Shown here: positions 34,070 to 47,387 of the stretch, piece by piece
Layout of the letters: the number at the start of each line of letters is the position of its first letter
Numbering within the stretch: the stretch's first letter is position 1
Source of the DNA: Datisca glomerata
Lineage: Eukaryota; Streptophyta; Magnoliopsida; Cucurbitales; Datiscaceae
Direction: 5' to 3'
Assembly: GCA_003255025.1 (NCBI GenBank)
Contig: QANY01008633.1
Location: 62,001-126,000, forward strand
DNA length: 64,000 bases
Notes under the pieces: model-generated
Seen by the model: the letters and a program-made list of their open reading frames with translations, nothing else
Databases searched by the model: none
What the model was told of the DNA's origin: nothing
Translations under genes and position numbers: made by a program

Positions 34070-36642
34070 ATGGGTAAGTATTGTTTGATTTTCCCTCAAA
34101 TTTTCCCCCTCGTGCTCTGTTCCTCCACTTGATTTTCAGCGTCTTCATTATGTCTCTCTGGTTTCTGGCTCGGTTTTCTTCGTGTAGATGCCATAATATT
34201 CTGCGATTTCTTCTGGGTCTCGGTCAAAATTCTTGACAGAGTAATAATGGGTATTTGGTTCTTTTGTGCCTTGTTGCTCTGGTAAACTGGGTTTTTAGTT
34301 CTCTGGGATTATTTTTTCTTTGTTTCTTTCTTTTTATCCCGGTTGAAGGAGACGATTGAATCAATGGCTTGTTAAGTGGGGTTTTCTGGGTAAATGTAAA
34401 ACCCTCTTTCTTCGTTTCCTTCCCTTCTGCTTTCTTCTTTGAAAATTTGAAGCAAGTTATTCGATTCGCTTATTGGTACTGTTTCATTCTCTTTTTGGTT
34501 CTTAATTTTTTTTAAGATCCAGGATCTCTTGTCTGATTGGCTTTGATGGTTCTGTATTGATACCAATATGTAGCTGTTTTGTTTTTCCTTTTTATTGTGT
34601 CATACCTTTCCTTTTTATATCCATTTAATTTTTTTCCTTTTTCATTACAGAGGTCAACATGAGCTTCTCACACGACATTAATGTTGAATATGAGAAACTT
34701 ATCCGAAGGATGAATCCACCCCGGTATGCCATCTATCTTCTTCACTCTGTTTCTCGAATTAACTTATCGTTAAATCAACCCAATTTCATATTGAGATTCA
34801 CATTTTTGGTCTATTTTCCGTTTTTTTCAGAGTCGTAATTGATAATGATTCCTGCAAGAATGCAACTGTGATAAGGGTGTGGATTTTCTCCCTTCTGTTT
34901 ATGGGTTATTAACTATTATTGGGATTTTTTTTATTTACTTTTGTCATCTTACATTTTGGTTCCAATTTCAGGTGGACAGTGCCAATAAACATGGAATACT
35001 TCTTGAAGTTGTACAAGTCCTTACTGATCTTAACCTTATCATAACAAAAGCTTACATATCTTCTGATGGTGGTTGGTTCATGGATGGTAAGATTACTCTT
35101 TCCTTAATCCACTATTGATTTCGCTTAAACCTAATCATATCTTCTCTTTTATAGAATTTGAATTCTAATTTGGGTAATAACTTTTGAATTCTGCATCAGT
35201 TTTTAATGTCACCGATCAAGATGGAAACAAAGTTACAGATGAAGTAGTATTGGACTATATAACAAGGGTAAGTACCAGAACCATTAGATTGTGAAAAATT
35301 CTCCCTGCTCTTTTCGGTTTATAATAACTTTCGTTTCTTCTTAATTTTCAGTCTCTAGGTCCTGAGTCATGTTTCACGTCGTCCGTTCGATCGGTCGGTG
35401 TAAAATCATCAACGGACCATACTGCAATAGAGCTAATTGGAAGTGACAGACCGGGACTTCTTTCCGAACTAAGCGCAGTCCTCACCCATCTTAGATGCAA
35501 CGTAGTGAGCGCCGAGGTTTGGACGCACAACACGCGAGCTGCTGCCGTCATGCACGTGACGGACGAGCAAACCGGGTCTGCAGTTACTGACCATGAGAGG
35601 CTCTCTAGAATCAAAGAATTACTATGCAATGTTCTTAAAGGAAGTAACAAGCCGGGTGGAGCTAAGACTATATTTTCTCAGGGAGTTACGCATACTGATC
35701 GGAGGCTACATCAGATGATGTTTGCTGATAGGGATTATGAACGAGCTGATGACGATGGTTTAGATGAGAAGCAAAGACCGAATGTGAGTGTTGTTAATTG
35801 GTACGATAAGGATTACTCGGTCGTTACTATCCAGAGTAAGGATAGGCCTAAACTTCTCTTCGACACAGTTTGTACTTTGACTGATATGGAATACGTGGTT
35901 TTTCACGCGAATATTGACGCTGAAGGGCCAGAAGCTTATCAGGTATGTTATTAATTTCTTTCCGTTTCGGAACTGTACAAATTTTTTATTTGGTTGCTGT
36001 TGACGGTATGTTTTTTTCTTTTATGTTCTTGTAGGAATACTATATCAGGCATATCGATGGATCGCCTGTAAAATCTGATGCAGAGAGAGAAAGGGTTATT
36101 CAATGTCTTGAAGCAGCCATTGAGAGAAGAGTATCAGAGGTTGGTCTGCTCATTGCTCAATTTATTGAGAACTTTTGCTGTTTGAGACATCAAAATATGA
36201 TTTTGAGCAGATTGATTGATTTCTTGCCTTTTGTTCTTGGATTATATTCAACTACATGTTTAGTTATTTGTTTAACGTGAGTTTTCTTCCTCTCATTCAG
36301 GGATTGAAGCTTGAATTATGCACAACTGATAGAGTTGGGCTGTTATCGGACGTTACTCGTATCTTCCGGGAAAATAGCCTCACTGTAACCAGAGCAGAAG
36401 TGGCAACCAAAGCAGGCAAGGCAGTAAATACGTTTTATGTTCGTGATGCATCAGGATATCGGGTCGATTCTAAGACGATAGATTCAATAAGGCAAGTAAT
36501 TGGACAGACCATACTAAAAGTGAAAGGCAGCCCTGAGGAGATGAAATCTGTTTCCCAGGAATCTCCAACACGGTTCCTCTTTGGCGGTCTCTTCAAGTCC
36601 AAATCTTTTGTGAATTTCGGTTTGATCAGATCTTACTCTTGA
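34070..36642 (+). CDS. ACR4: ACT domain repeat (ACR) protein, ACR4-like, 447 residues, eight coding exons
   Basis: Exons: 34070-34073, 34651-34723, 34831-34876, 34972-35086, 35200-35267, 35352-35942, 36035-36139, 36301-36642. All introns are GT-AG and the joined frame is open for 447 codons to TGA at 36640. Four ACT domains span roughly residues 37-115, 125-200, 258-335 and 336-412. Each has the ligand-loop motif or a variant: NKHG at 46-49, DRPG at 134-137, DRPK at 266-269, DRVG at 344-347. ACT domains bind small molecules, usually amino acids. Plant ACR proteins are thought to be amino-acid sensors or regulators without catalytic domains. Length matches the family (about 430-450). The ATG with one extra base forms exon 1, and the codon is completed across a 577-base intron; Met5 in exon 2 is an alternative start. 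The protein begins MEVNMSFSH and closely resembles ACR4-type proteins. Family is certain; the paralogue number is less so. Confidence 0.95.
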
Positions 36643-38740
36643 GATAAAAACTAGTTTTAGCTCACACCCTTTGTACATAACACCCTTAACTTCAAATTCC
36701 CGTACAATTATCGCCTTACTTACGACCTACCGGTCTGTCAGTTGATTTCTTAGGAAGATTACCAATATCTAATAGAGATATCAAAGCAGTAGAGAGTGAA
36801 AGTCCTTGTATATACCCATCAGTTAGGCTCTTACTTTGATCATTTTATTAATATAGATCCAACTTGACGTTGGAGTCTTCAAATCAAAGAAGGAGAACAC
36901 TAATTCTGTAGTGATTACAGAACTTAATCAGTATTAAGATCGTATAATTCGTTTGTTTTCTCTCCCCAATCAATTTTCTGATATAATAGTTTTCTTTGAT
37001 CATATTCTGGTTTTGTTGATCATTTGTTTAGTTGGGTATTAATTGCATGGTCAGATTTTGGAAGCTTGACTCTAGTTTTGTATTGTTGTTTAAAAAAGAA
37101 TATGCAAGAAAGATTCGAAAGGACTGAATCTAGTTGGATGAATCTACCATTGATTCCAATTTGAAATGGTCATTCTTTAATGTTTTTCCAAAGCTAGAAA
37201 GATTTTGACTTTGACATTTCCACATCCCACCAATGTTTGGATCAATGAGTGGTGATTTACCTTTTCCTAGTCTCTGTGTTTGGTTTTCCAAGGCCTACCA
37301 AAGATTGGAGATGTCGATTTCTAACATCATTTTCAGACGTAGACAATCACCTAAAAATGATATTAATTTATTAAGAACTCCTGGTTGAATTAGTTTCTCA
37401 ATTGTGCACGATCTGGTGAATAAGTTTTGATCTGTTAAAAGAACTGTGCATGATCTAGTGCGTAGTACCTTGCAGACTAGCTGGGGGCTTAGCTTAGCTA
37501 CGCTAATTTTGAGACTAGATAGGCTGTTTTTCTTTTGTTTCTTTTACGAGGGGTGTGTTTGTGACTTCTCGGTTTTATATATTGAGTATTACCCTTTGTA
37601 TAGTATAAATATTTTTAGTTCAATATATTTATCGTTTAACTAAAAATTGTATACAATCTTAAAAATAGGACCTAATGTTTTTTGGTTTATTGTGTATTTT
37701 TTATTTAAAACATGTAGCAAGAGTATTCTCTAATTGATTCTAGGATTATGATTATGGAAAGATTTGCTGATTTGGGAAACCCATATCCCCACAAGAAACG
37801 GTCCATGATATTTCTCATTGACATTTTTTTGGGAGATAAAGATAAGGATGTGATTTCAAAACTCAAAAGAGAAATTAAAAATAAAAAGGCATGGAAAGAG
37901 CTAGAAAGGCATTCAAACATTTATGTTTCTTAGTTGAATATTTTGTTTTTGCTCATATTGCTTTTCCCATTGTGTCTGCCTCATAATTGGCAATATCACT
38001 ATTAGTTGAGTTTGTTGTGCCTAAAATGAGTGGCTGCCACCTTGTTAACTCTTAATTTAAGTCGAGAATATCTCACCACTGAAAATTTTCACTAATCACT
38101 CGAATGATCAAGGGTGGATATATTATAGGCCGACCTCTCGGTTTCTGTTTCTTCATGTTTTTGTATCGTATTTATCTTTAATTTATAACGTGCACTTTGT
38201 GGATAATAACATAACCAGTTGATCATGTATATTTTTTTTTTCTAAAAAAGAGTTGTTGGGTTCAAGCTTTATTGTCTCCAATTTGATAATGCCTCTTAAC
38301 TTTTTGTTACTTTTTTTACTAATGTATTCTCACATGCGTTGCATCTATTGATTATCTAAATGTTTATTTTATATATTCAATATATATTACGGAAATATGA
38401 AAAATATATTATGTGCACACTTCAATTACGTCTTAAAAAAGAGAAAATCGCATTAGTTAAGCTGAGATCCGCTCCTTAGATGTCGCTGCTAAATTGTGGT
38501 AAGTGTCAAATGAATCCTAATTCATTTATCTTTTTATGAATTTCTTATTCTATCTTTTAAATTATTATTAATTCTAAGAATTAACCTCAAACACCACTAA
38601 TAACAAGTTTTCAATTATTAATGTTTTAAAAAAAGTCATTTTTACCCTTATGTTCTTACGTCTAACGGTGCTCCTAAACTAAAATCATGGATCCGCTACT
38701 ACGTATGATTAATCGATATGATTATCATACTTCATATGCT
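36643..38740. other. ACR 3' flank and intergenic DNA
   Basis: No canonical AATAAA is obvious just after the stop; AT-rich signals such as TTTATTAATATAG at about 36845 could serve. A 61-codon charged ORF at 37748-37933 has no recognisable family. Nothing else is supported. Confidence 0.5.
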
Positions 38741-38859
38741 CATTTAGAGAAATAGTCCATTTTTGAAAAATAAGAGAATGACAATAAAAGTTGTATTTGC
38801 AAGAATGACTGGCTTTTATATGTGCAAATATTTTTGATAAAACTATAAAAATTTTATGT

Positions 38860-39065
38860 ACATGTGCATCATTGTATATTTGTATATATCATATTATATA
38901 TTTATATATCATAATATATCTTAGTATACCATCAATATACTGTAATATATTTTAATATATCATCAATATACCGTAGTCTATTTTTATATATCGTCTGTGG
39001 TATACTATAGTATATTTTAATATATATAATCAATATAACGTAGTACATTTTTTATATATCATATG
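38860..39065. repeat. AT-rich tandem repeat with TATACCATCAATATAC-type units
   Basis: Units of roughly 35-60 bases carry ATATATCATCAATATAC and GTAGTATATTTTAATATAT. The same motifs occur in reverse complement at 46020-46200. Confidence 0.7.
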
Positions 39066-39308
39066 TTTATAATCATACATGATGAAGAAAAATCACCAGT
39101 ACATTTGTCTTCCCACACTTAAGCTTGTCTCATGCTTCTCTTCTGCACATCTATCTCGCTGGAATCCCAGAAATCCAGAAATCAAACCATAAAATCAAAA
39201 ATTCATAACGAAATGATGAGAAATCACAAAATCAAGAAATCTCGATATAAAAAATACCAAACCAGAAAAAACAGATCACGAGACTTAAAACAGAGCGCAG
39301 AAGGGAGA

Positions 39309-41657
39309 CACCACAAGAACATAGTGTTATTGCGACGATTTTTTTGGTCTTTCACAATGATTTTTAACCATCGGGAATGCTATGGTGACGGTTTCAGAGC
39401 CGTCGCGATCGCCGCCTTTGCAAAAACTATTATGACGATTTTAGCAACCGTTAGAGGAACGTCGTAAAAGTTAATCTATCGCGACAGTTCAAAACCGTCA
39501 CGATAGACATCCAACGACTTATTTTTTGCGGCGGCTTTATAACCGCCGTTATTGCTGTCGTAATTTCAAAAAGAAAATTGATCGGGGCAGTGTCAAACCT
39601 ATTACCTCTCCATCATTGTTCGAAGTCATACCCAAATTACTGCTTACTATGGCCTTCTTTATAGCCTTTAAGCTGAAGATAATGACTAATCAAGAGATAA
39701 CATGGATTGTAAAGTGAAATTACATTGGTAACATGAAATAGAAAACAAGGTAGAATAATTCTACAACTCAAAACAAGAAAACAACTATATGTTTTACACC
39801 ACTTGCTCTCAATGACGAGATGTCAAGGAACATTATTCTCTAGTTATGCTAAAACTCAATCTAGGCATCTTGAGCTTCAATGGCAACAAATATGTTTCCA
39901 TTTTTACAATGTTATCAATGCTCGAATACCTGGATTTGTCATATGATTGAATCAACAAAAACTCGCATCAGGCGTACTAATTTGAGAAATGATTTTTATG
40001 ACTACTGGACTTCCATAATACTCCACCTAAAATGAATTTCATTATCACTTAGCTAAAAAACATCATTCATTTCCTGAACATTTCATAATAAAACGTTGTT
40101 CAGATAAAAATCAGCAGGCCCATAGTGCACATCAAACTTCAACCGATGGCCAATCTTTTGATGACCACATCAACTTAATTACATTATAAATTTTCCATTT
40201 CAAAAGGGAAAATTCACCAGAATAAAAATAAGAAGCCCGACAACATAGTATGGAAATACCACTAGAATTGCCATGGATAATATAGTAAGTTCAAAGTTAA
40301 TTACTGAAACATCAATAATAGAATCGAACAATAAGAAGATCAGACTTGCCTATTCTTCATGAGCTGTCCAATGACATTGCTCTTGCTAGAAAGCATGCAG
40401 CATGATCTTGAAGTTTCACATAGTTGGCAGCTGATGGTCTTTCCGACTAGTTTAAAAAAATCACGACCATAATTTCAGTTCAAGTAAATTAAACCCAACC
40501 ACTAAAAAGGAATTGAATTCATTAAATCTAGAACACATCACTCAAATTTAGTTTTAGGAATAAGCCAAGGCAAGAGCATTAAAATTGTTATTAATCAGTA
40601 AAAGAAAAGTATAATCGAAACAACCATTATTAAGAGAGAGAACAATACCATATTTCTATTTTATCCAACATAGAAAAAATATCACCAGAAAAATAAAACA
40701 ACATAACCATGACTAAATAATCAAACACAAAAAAGGAATTGAAACAGAGCACTAAGCAACCAATTTAGTATGTGAAAAAAAAACTAGAGATTTGTATATG
40801 AAAAAAAGAATGGGATAATATCTAGTATAGAAAAAGAAGACCTGAATCCGATTTCACATCACTTTGAAGAGCATAATGATACTTAGAAAACAAGAAAAAT
40901 AATGGAGAAGAAGGAAGATATCAGGGCTGATCTATGAAGAGGAGAACCATGGGGATGAGATCAGGGCTGGGCTACGACGAGGAGGACCACGGGGCTGAGA
41001 TCGGGGCTGGGCTACAGCGAGGAGGACCGTGAGGCTGAGCTACGGTGAGGAGGACCACGTGGCTGAGATCTCTGTCGAAAATGGGGAGAATCACACGCTT
41101 GCAAAAATGAGAGAGTTGGGGAAAGTGGAAAAATGGGGAAGAAGGCACGGGGATGGTTTTAATTTAGGGTTTCTTTTGGCGATGGTTTTAAAAACCGTCA
41201 TCGTAGATCATAATATTGATTAAAACAATAAAAAGCGACACCGTTTAAGTAACCTCACAGCACTTCGTCGCCAATAACCTCTGTAGCGACGGTTCACATA
41301 AACTATCACCATTTCTCAGTTAATTGCGACGGCTTAGCATAACCGTCGTAATATGAAAATAAAAAATGAAATCAGTCACGAGGGTTCACAAAACCGTCAC
41401 CGTTACTCAATGAATTGCGACACTTCATTTCAATTGTCGCAAAATGAAAGTAAATAATGAAATTAATAGCGACGGTTTAGGTAAACCATCTCCATATGTG
41501 TCCTTCGGTGATGGTTTCTTGAAAACCTTCGGTAAAACGCAAACAATTACGACGGTTGGATAAACCGTCATAATTGCTTCCCCTTGTTCTACAATTAGCA
41601 ACGGTTGAATCAACCGCCGCCGTATAATCGTTGTAATTGATTGTTTTTCTTGTAGTG
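39309..41657 (+). mobile_element. Non-autonomous CACTA transposon, 2.35 kb, with target duplication
   Basis: The left end CACCACAAGAAC at 39309-39320 is one base off CACTACAAGAA, and the right end TTCTTGTAGTG is at 41647-41657. The flanking triplets are AGA at 39306-39308 and AGA at 41658-41660, matching the 3-base target duplication of CACTA elements. Both ends carry dense GCGACGGTT and AACCGTCGC motifs in alternating orientation (39330-39560 and 41150-41635). The interior 39600-41140 has no recognisable transposase, only a 40-base minisatellite at 40921-41070. Orientation is arbitrary. It lies in a purine-rich A/G stretch that continues on both sides. Confidence 0.88.
40921..41070. repeat. 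40-base minisatellite, about 3.7 units
   Basis: Units begin at 40921, 40961, 41001 and 41041 and share GGGCTG, CTAC(G/A)(A/G)CGA, GGAGGACC and GGCTGAGA. GC content is far above the surroundings. It lies inside the CACTA element near its right subterminal region. Confidence 0.85.
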
Positions 41658-42755
41658 AGAGAAGACGAAGGCAGAAGATGAATAGAGAAGAAGAAAAAAG
41701 AAAAAGGCAAACAAGAAAGAAGCAGAGAAGATGGAGGGAGCAGTTGAAGACGAAAAAGAGAAGAAATGGGCGACAAAGGGAGAAGATGAAGGAAGATGAA
41801 GGGAGAGAAAACGAAGGAAATTTTGGCCATTTATGTAAATAGAAATTTTTAGATCATTTTCTTAAATTTTTAGATCACTTTATTTTTCCTAAAATCTAGT
41901 TTGCTTTTATAATTCTGGTTAAACATTTGTGTTACATTAAAATCTGAGGCATGTCTGGAAAATAAAGAGCAAATGGTACAAATTCCTTTCTGCACAAATC
42001 TGACTGAACCCAATTGTTCAAACCACAGTACCTCTCTATACACGATAGACTCTGTAAGAATGACATTAAGGTGCTCTTTTAAAGAGAAACTTTATCCATG
42101 CCAATTGCCAATAATGTTTGCTTAATTAAATAGTAATAATAAATTATAAAAGCAGCTAGTAGAGAACAAGAATCACTGACAAGAAAAGGTAGAGTCAAAA
42201 GAAAAATTATGAGGTAAGATTAGTGATGTAACATTGACATAAAATCCAAATTATCAAACATGCATTATATGGAACACTTAACAAAGCACGAAGCTAAAAA
42301 GAAATTTGAGATAGATGATTTTAACTGTGAATGGAGAAGTGAGCCAGTTATGTTCGATTTCAGTGGCAATGTCTGCTCATTAATTTACCTTATTATTTTT
42401 GCATAATGAAATTCATGATACTTTATCAATTTCACTTTTCTTTTTTATTTTAAATCCGGTGTAATTCATGTGAGCCTCACATTGATAAAATTATTCGTGT
42501 AATAAGATATTTTATAAACTATATCTCACTTAAATAGTTATGAAGTAAGAGTTTTTAGACAAATATATCATTTAAAAACTTTATTTTGTTAAATAGTCAA
42601 TAATAATAATAATTAGAAAAATATTACTTTTTTACTATAAAATTGGAGATGGATCCATATATATATTTCAATATGTAAACAACTATTGTCATAGTAATGA
42701 TGAATTTTTTGATGAATTTTACTAATATAATCATTATATATTCATAAGTAGTTAT

Positions 42756-44364
42756 TGTTGGAATATGTCATGAAGTAACGTGTAATAACTATTTATTTGT
42801 ATTTAGTTATTTCTCAGACATTAGTATTATTGAACTTTTATGAATAAATTGAAAGTTTTATTTTAAATTAAAGTGTGTTTATAAATTACTCAAGTCTTGA
42901 AATTTTCATCAACGAATGAAGAGTTAGGACAGAGGCGTCTCCAGATGACTCTTCTAAGAAAGTTCAGAACGTTATTCGCAGTTTTAGGATCGGCTGGGCA
43001 ATCGAATCTAATTATGATTGTTATGTTGAACCAATGGATGTCAGTCAAAGGGCATGGGAGTGGAGACTCAAACGGTTAACCTAAACATATTATGAACATA
43101 TTGAATAGACCGGTAACAAATTAGCTTAGAGTCCAAAACCATTTACCTAGCTCTAAATCTAATTGTTACACCTTAATGATATTTTCATAATTATATTAAT
43201 ATTGAGGTGAATACGTAGCTTGACTTCGTTAGTTACAATCTTTGATATGTCAAATGAGTGAATTCGAATTGGTGGGCAATACTTCGACTGTTGGGATTGC
43301 AATTTAATTAAGTTGGAGTTACGTGATTCATAGATATGAAAATTCGTGATTTGGATTGCGAAAACAAAAATATCACCTTATGCTTTATTGATGGATGTGC
43401 GAATAAATTAACTTGACCATGTATTCAATGAATTGAGTCATTGATTAAGACTTGTGAATTGTACGAGACAATTCACTATTATGTCTTTCTTATTCATAGT
43501 CAATAAATGAGTCTTATTCATAGTCAATAAAAAAGTTAAGGAAATAATAACAAGAGATGTAAAATGATAATTTTATATTTCACTCTTGTTACTGATATTC
43601 ATGATGAGTATTATGCTGAATATCTTGTGGACCGTGAAAATAAAAAAGGTATTTGAATCCTTAGTTTTGTTCATATGGGTCCATCCGGTCTCATATCAAT
43701 TAAGTCTATCAATTGAATTGTTAAATTTCGATACAACTCGAACATTGTGGAGATATACTGATTTTTAGTAATTTGAATATATGAGGGAGATTTTTAGAAA
43801 TTTAAAATATATGAGTATATTAGTAAATATTGAAAATTAGATTTTATAAATATCTAATGACAATTTGATTGCAGATATAGAAAGGAGATAGAGATATAGA
43901 TCTCATATCAGATATATAGAAAAAAAGTTTTCTTCCCTCCCTAGTGATTGCCGTCGATTGGGAGAACATTGAAGGAAAATAATCTTTTTTTTTTGTCAAT
44001 CGTTTTGAGAGCTCACACTCAAACTCCTACACAAAATTCTCGTGAGATATATTTATGAAATTAATGGGTGGTTGTTGGTGGACGAAGTTCAAGTGCGTGA
44101 TTCGGATCTTGAATCTTGAAGAACACGAAAAACGCTTGAAGGAATTCTGACAGTTCAGAAATTCTCTGATACAAAGTATAGGGCGAAAAATTATTTTTAA
44201 CATTATCTTCTCGTTTAATATCGTATATGCTTAATTGCACATTGTTTGATTTTAAATTATTTAATTCGACTAAATAAATTAATTAAATTTTTTATATTTC
44301 GCCCACAAACCATTCGTGGTTCAAACTTATTTTTAGTTAATTTTAAAACCAACCGATCACAACA
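42756..44364 (+). mobile_element. Solo LTR, 1609 bases, with perfect 5-base target duplication
   Basis: It begins TGTTGGAATATG and ends CACAACA, so it has the TG...CA borders of an LTR. GTTAT precedes it at 42751-42755 and follows at 44365-44369, the 5-base target duplication of an LTR element. There is no second copy of the sequence in the window and no primer site, gag or pol next to it. It is therefore a solo LTR left by recombination. The TGTTGGAATATG start is common in plant copia elements. Strand is assigned from the TG...CA reading and internal A/T-rich TATA-like motifs near 43885-43920 and is uncertain. Confidence 0.85.
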
Positions 44365-44369
44365 GTTAT

Positions 44370-46010
44370 AACAATCTTTATGTAAGTAATTATTGCAATC
44401 CATATATATATATATATATATATTTCCTTATCTAAATAAATCCATGTAAATATATCGCCAAAGATAATTCGTAATATGTTTACTCGAAATTTATATTTAT
44501 TTATTTGATTAGTATACACATATTTGCCTAACCATTACTACTAATTTCCTTAAAAGAATAAAGAAGTGCTCCATCTTAAAAAAATGCATTTAGTGAAAAA
44601 TTTATAGATTTTAAAACAAAAAATGTCTACATTAAAAATATCTAATCATTCATAATTTAAATATATTTTACTTATAAGTAAAGGTATTTTTTTTCTAAAA
44701 ATCACAACTAACTCACCTAAAAATAAGGGATTGCTCCATCTTTAAAAAAAATATACATTTAATGAAAAAATTATATAAATAATTATAGGAAAACATATTT
44801 AGAAGTAATTATTTTCATTAATTACATAAGTACTTATAAAAATAAAATAGACCAATAAATGAAAGTAATAATATAATCTATATTATTCCTAATTTTTCAT
44901 ATGATACATCACATGTATATAATAATATTTTATGGATTTTGTTAAAATAAACCAATAAATGAAAGTGTTAAATCTATATTTTTTTATATTATTAGTATGA
45001 ATAAGATTTTTTATATATATCTCATGTATCATCAATAAGAAAATCAAAATATTTTTCCTAAATTTGTTAAAGAACAATTCTGTTAGATTTTTGAAAATCT
45101 AAAGATTACTTATAGATTATACATGGCTATTTTTAGTCATTTATTTAATATATAATAAATATATTAATATTGTCTTACAGATAGGTGGAGTGAGATATAA
45201 ATTTATGGTCAAACTAACTTGGTTATTAACTTAATTATCTTCAAAAATGACTAAAAAAACTGTAGTAAAAATGGCGTATATTATAGGGGAAATTAAGCAA
45301 TTAAACTACTTTAATTTTCAATTTTTTATTATGCCTTTTAATTTTATCTTTTGGACATATGGTCAGATTCTGCATTTGGTTTGTTTGTTTGTTATGATTT
45401 TATATGGTCATTTACGTTTTTACCATTTTACAACTAATTGTATCTTTTTAGGTTCTAATATTTTTAATGTGTGTATTGCAGGTCTGCCGTTGCTCTTGTC
45501 TTCCACGTCTCCGGTGATCAAAATATTTCTTGGTCGAACTCGCTGCCACCCAATATTGCACCAAAATTTATGTGGTTTCTACCATGCATTCTTTTTTCCT
45601 CCTCCATCACTTCATCTTCCAATCAATTCTGAGGCGTTCTTCTAAGAAATCGGGTCTATTATAAGGACACTGTTTAATCATTATTTTTCATTCCTTTTAT
45701 TGCTGGAATCGGGTCTGCTATTAGGCTTTCTTTTGACCGACGCTCTTCTGAGTGATTAGGGAATTAAGATTCTAGTTTTGTTATTTTTTTAATTTTGATT
45801 GTTGAATCGTTATTTTGATTGCTAAATTTTGATTGTCTAGTTCTGCCATCGTTCTTTTTTATTTTTGATTACTGGAGTTAGTTTTTCCTTTTTTCATTGC
45901 TGAATATTCTTTCCTTTTTATATAATAATTCTCTTCCTCCCTCTATTTCTGGTTTTCGAGCTAGTGGGATGAAGAAGAAGAAGGATGGGGCCGGGCTTGG
46001 GGGTGGGAAG
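44370..46010. other. AT-rich DNA with two local duplications, no gene
   Basis: GTGCTCCATCTTAAAAAAA at about 44567 and TTGCTCCATCTTTAAAAAAA at about 44731 are related. CCAATAAATGAAAGT occurs at about 44850 and 44950. A (TA) run lies at 44404-44422. A 132-codon ORF at 45247-45645 lacks any recognisable motif. Confidence 0.55.
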
Positions 46011-46019
46011 TGATATGTT

Positions 46020-46200
46020 ACCAGATGATATATAAAAATATACTACATTTATACTATGATATACTAATAGTATATAAAAATATACTATAGATATACTACG
46101 ATATATTGATCGTATGTAAAAATATACTACATATATACTATGATATATTGATAATATATTAAAATATACTTCGGTAAATATACATAACATATTTTATATA
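46020..46200. repeat. AT-rich tandem repeat, inverted relative of 38860-39065
   Basis: Three units of about 55 bases share TATACTA(T/C)GATATA(T/C)T and TATAAAAATATACTA. In reverse complement they match the array near 38.9 kb (GATATATTGAT and ATATATTAAAATATA). Confidence 0.75.
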
Positions 46201-47087
46201 TATATATAAACTATGTAATATTTTTGCGTTGGGGTTGTTACACGGATAAGGTGATTTTCATCCCTTATTAGGGAGGACAATCTCATCTATTTACAATATT
46301 TTTTAGGTTTAAAGATTAGTCATTATAAAATTTGTTCATTTGTACAAATTATAATGCTTTAGGTCATTTTTCTTTTATTTTCATATAGTGGTCTATTTGC
46401 CTAATTGAGCCTATTATAGGCATATTATGTACACAAGTCTAATTCAAGATGCACAACCTCACACATATACAAACACCATTGCAAAGGCCATAAAGAACCA
46501 CACATGCTCAGATCAGAAAGAAGCCTAATCCAGAGTTAGCCATCTACAACAGAGAAACCATGACATAAAATAAAGCAAATGCATGGCCAATATGGACCTA
46601 AAATAAGTGTGAAGAAAACATCTGCCATGTTGGAAATTAGTTACCAATTAGAAAATATAAGCAACAAGAATATCATATTCACACACTTACATCAAGCAAG
46701 AATAAATATCAAAGATATCAAATATATAAATTTAAGAGAGTTAAGAGATTTGGCCTGAAAAATTAGGGCTTCACTACCCTAAAGTTGTTGAAGGTAAAAT
46801 CGACTTCAACGATTTCAAAGTACAACCAAATGCTCATAGCCCACCTCTTCTAATGTTCGCGGCCACCAGAAGGCAATGAATTGTCCACATAAAAAATGCC
46901 AAAACACATTTCCAGGAACACTTTGAATTAAGACTCATAAAAAGCCTAAACCTTAATAGCTCGATTGTGATTTTAGCCAGCTTGAGCTCGATTCTTGGAT
47001 TTTTATAGTCCGATCCTAGGGTCGGGCTTGGACTAACATTTAACTACAAGGGTCGACTGCCAGGCCAGGCTGAATAAGCCCAATTAG
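46201..47087. other. No gene recognised
   Basis: AT-rich until about 46960. Then a GGGCTTGG/CCAGGCC-containing stretch (46970-47085) resembles the subterminal region of some plant hAT elements. Confidence 0.4.
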
Positions 47088-47387
47088 GTAGGGGTGGACA
47101 GTCCATCCAACTGAGTTAATTTGCCCACCAACATGATGTAATTGCATATGTATTGGGTAAGTAGTGAAGTGAAGGATCATGTCTTGGTGCTGATAATTGT
47201 CTCTTAGGTAGGGGTGAAAATTTTAATATTGAACCGCCCTCACCGAGTAAAAATGACCATCAATTTTTTATGCAGGTTTGTTTGACCGAAATTAAATAAC
47301 CGAAGTTTCATTCGGTTGAAATTTTGAAAGTTTTCAAACCAAATCAAATCAAACAGAAACGAAACTTTACTTCCCTATTACTTTTTA

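Noticed and set aside
35348..35650. 100-codon minus-strand ORF inside the ACR gene
   Set aside because: Exact antisense shadow of ACR exon 6, which is strongly supported by domain content and splice sites.
37748..37933. 61-codon Lys-rich ORF downstream of ACR
   Set aside because: A plausible exon by composition, but no family is recognised, there are no splice partners and the flanks are AT-rich.
45247..45645. 132-codon plus-strand ORF
   Set aside because: Composition follows the AT-rich background, no recognisable motif, no leader or neighbouring exons.
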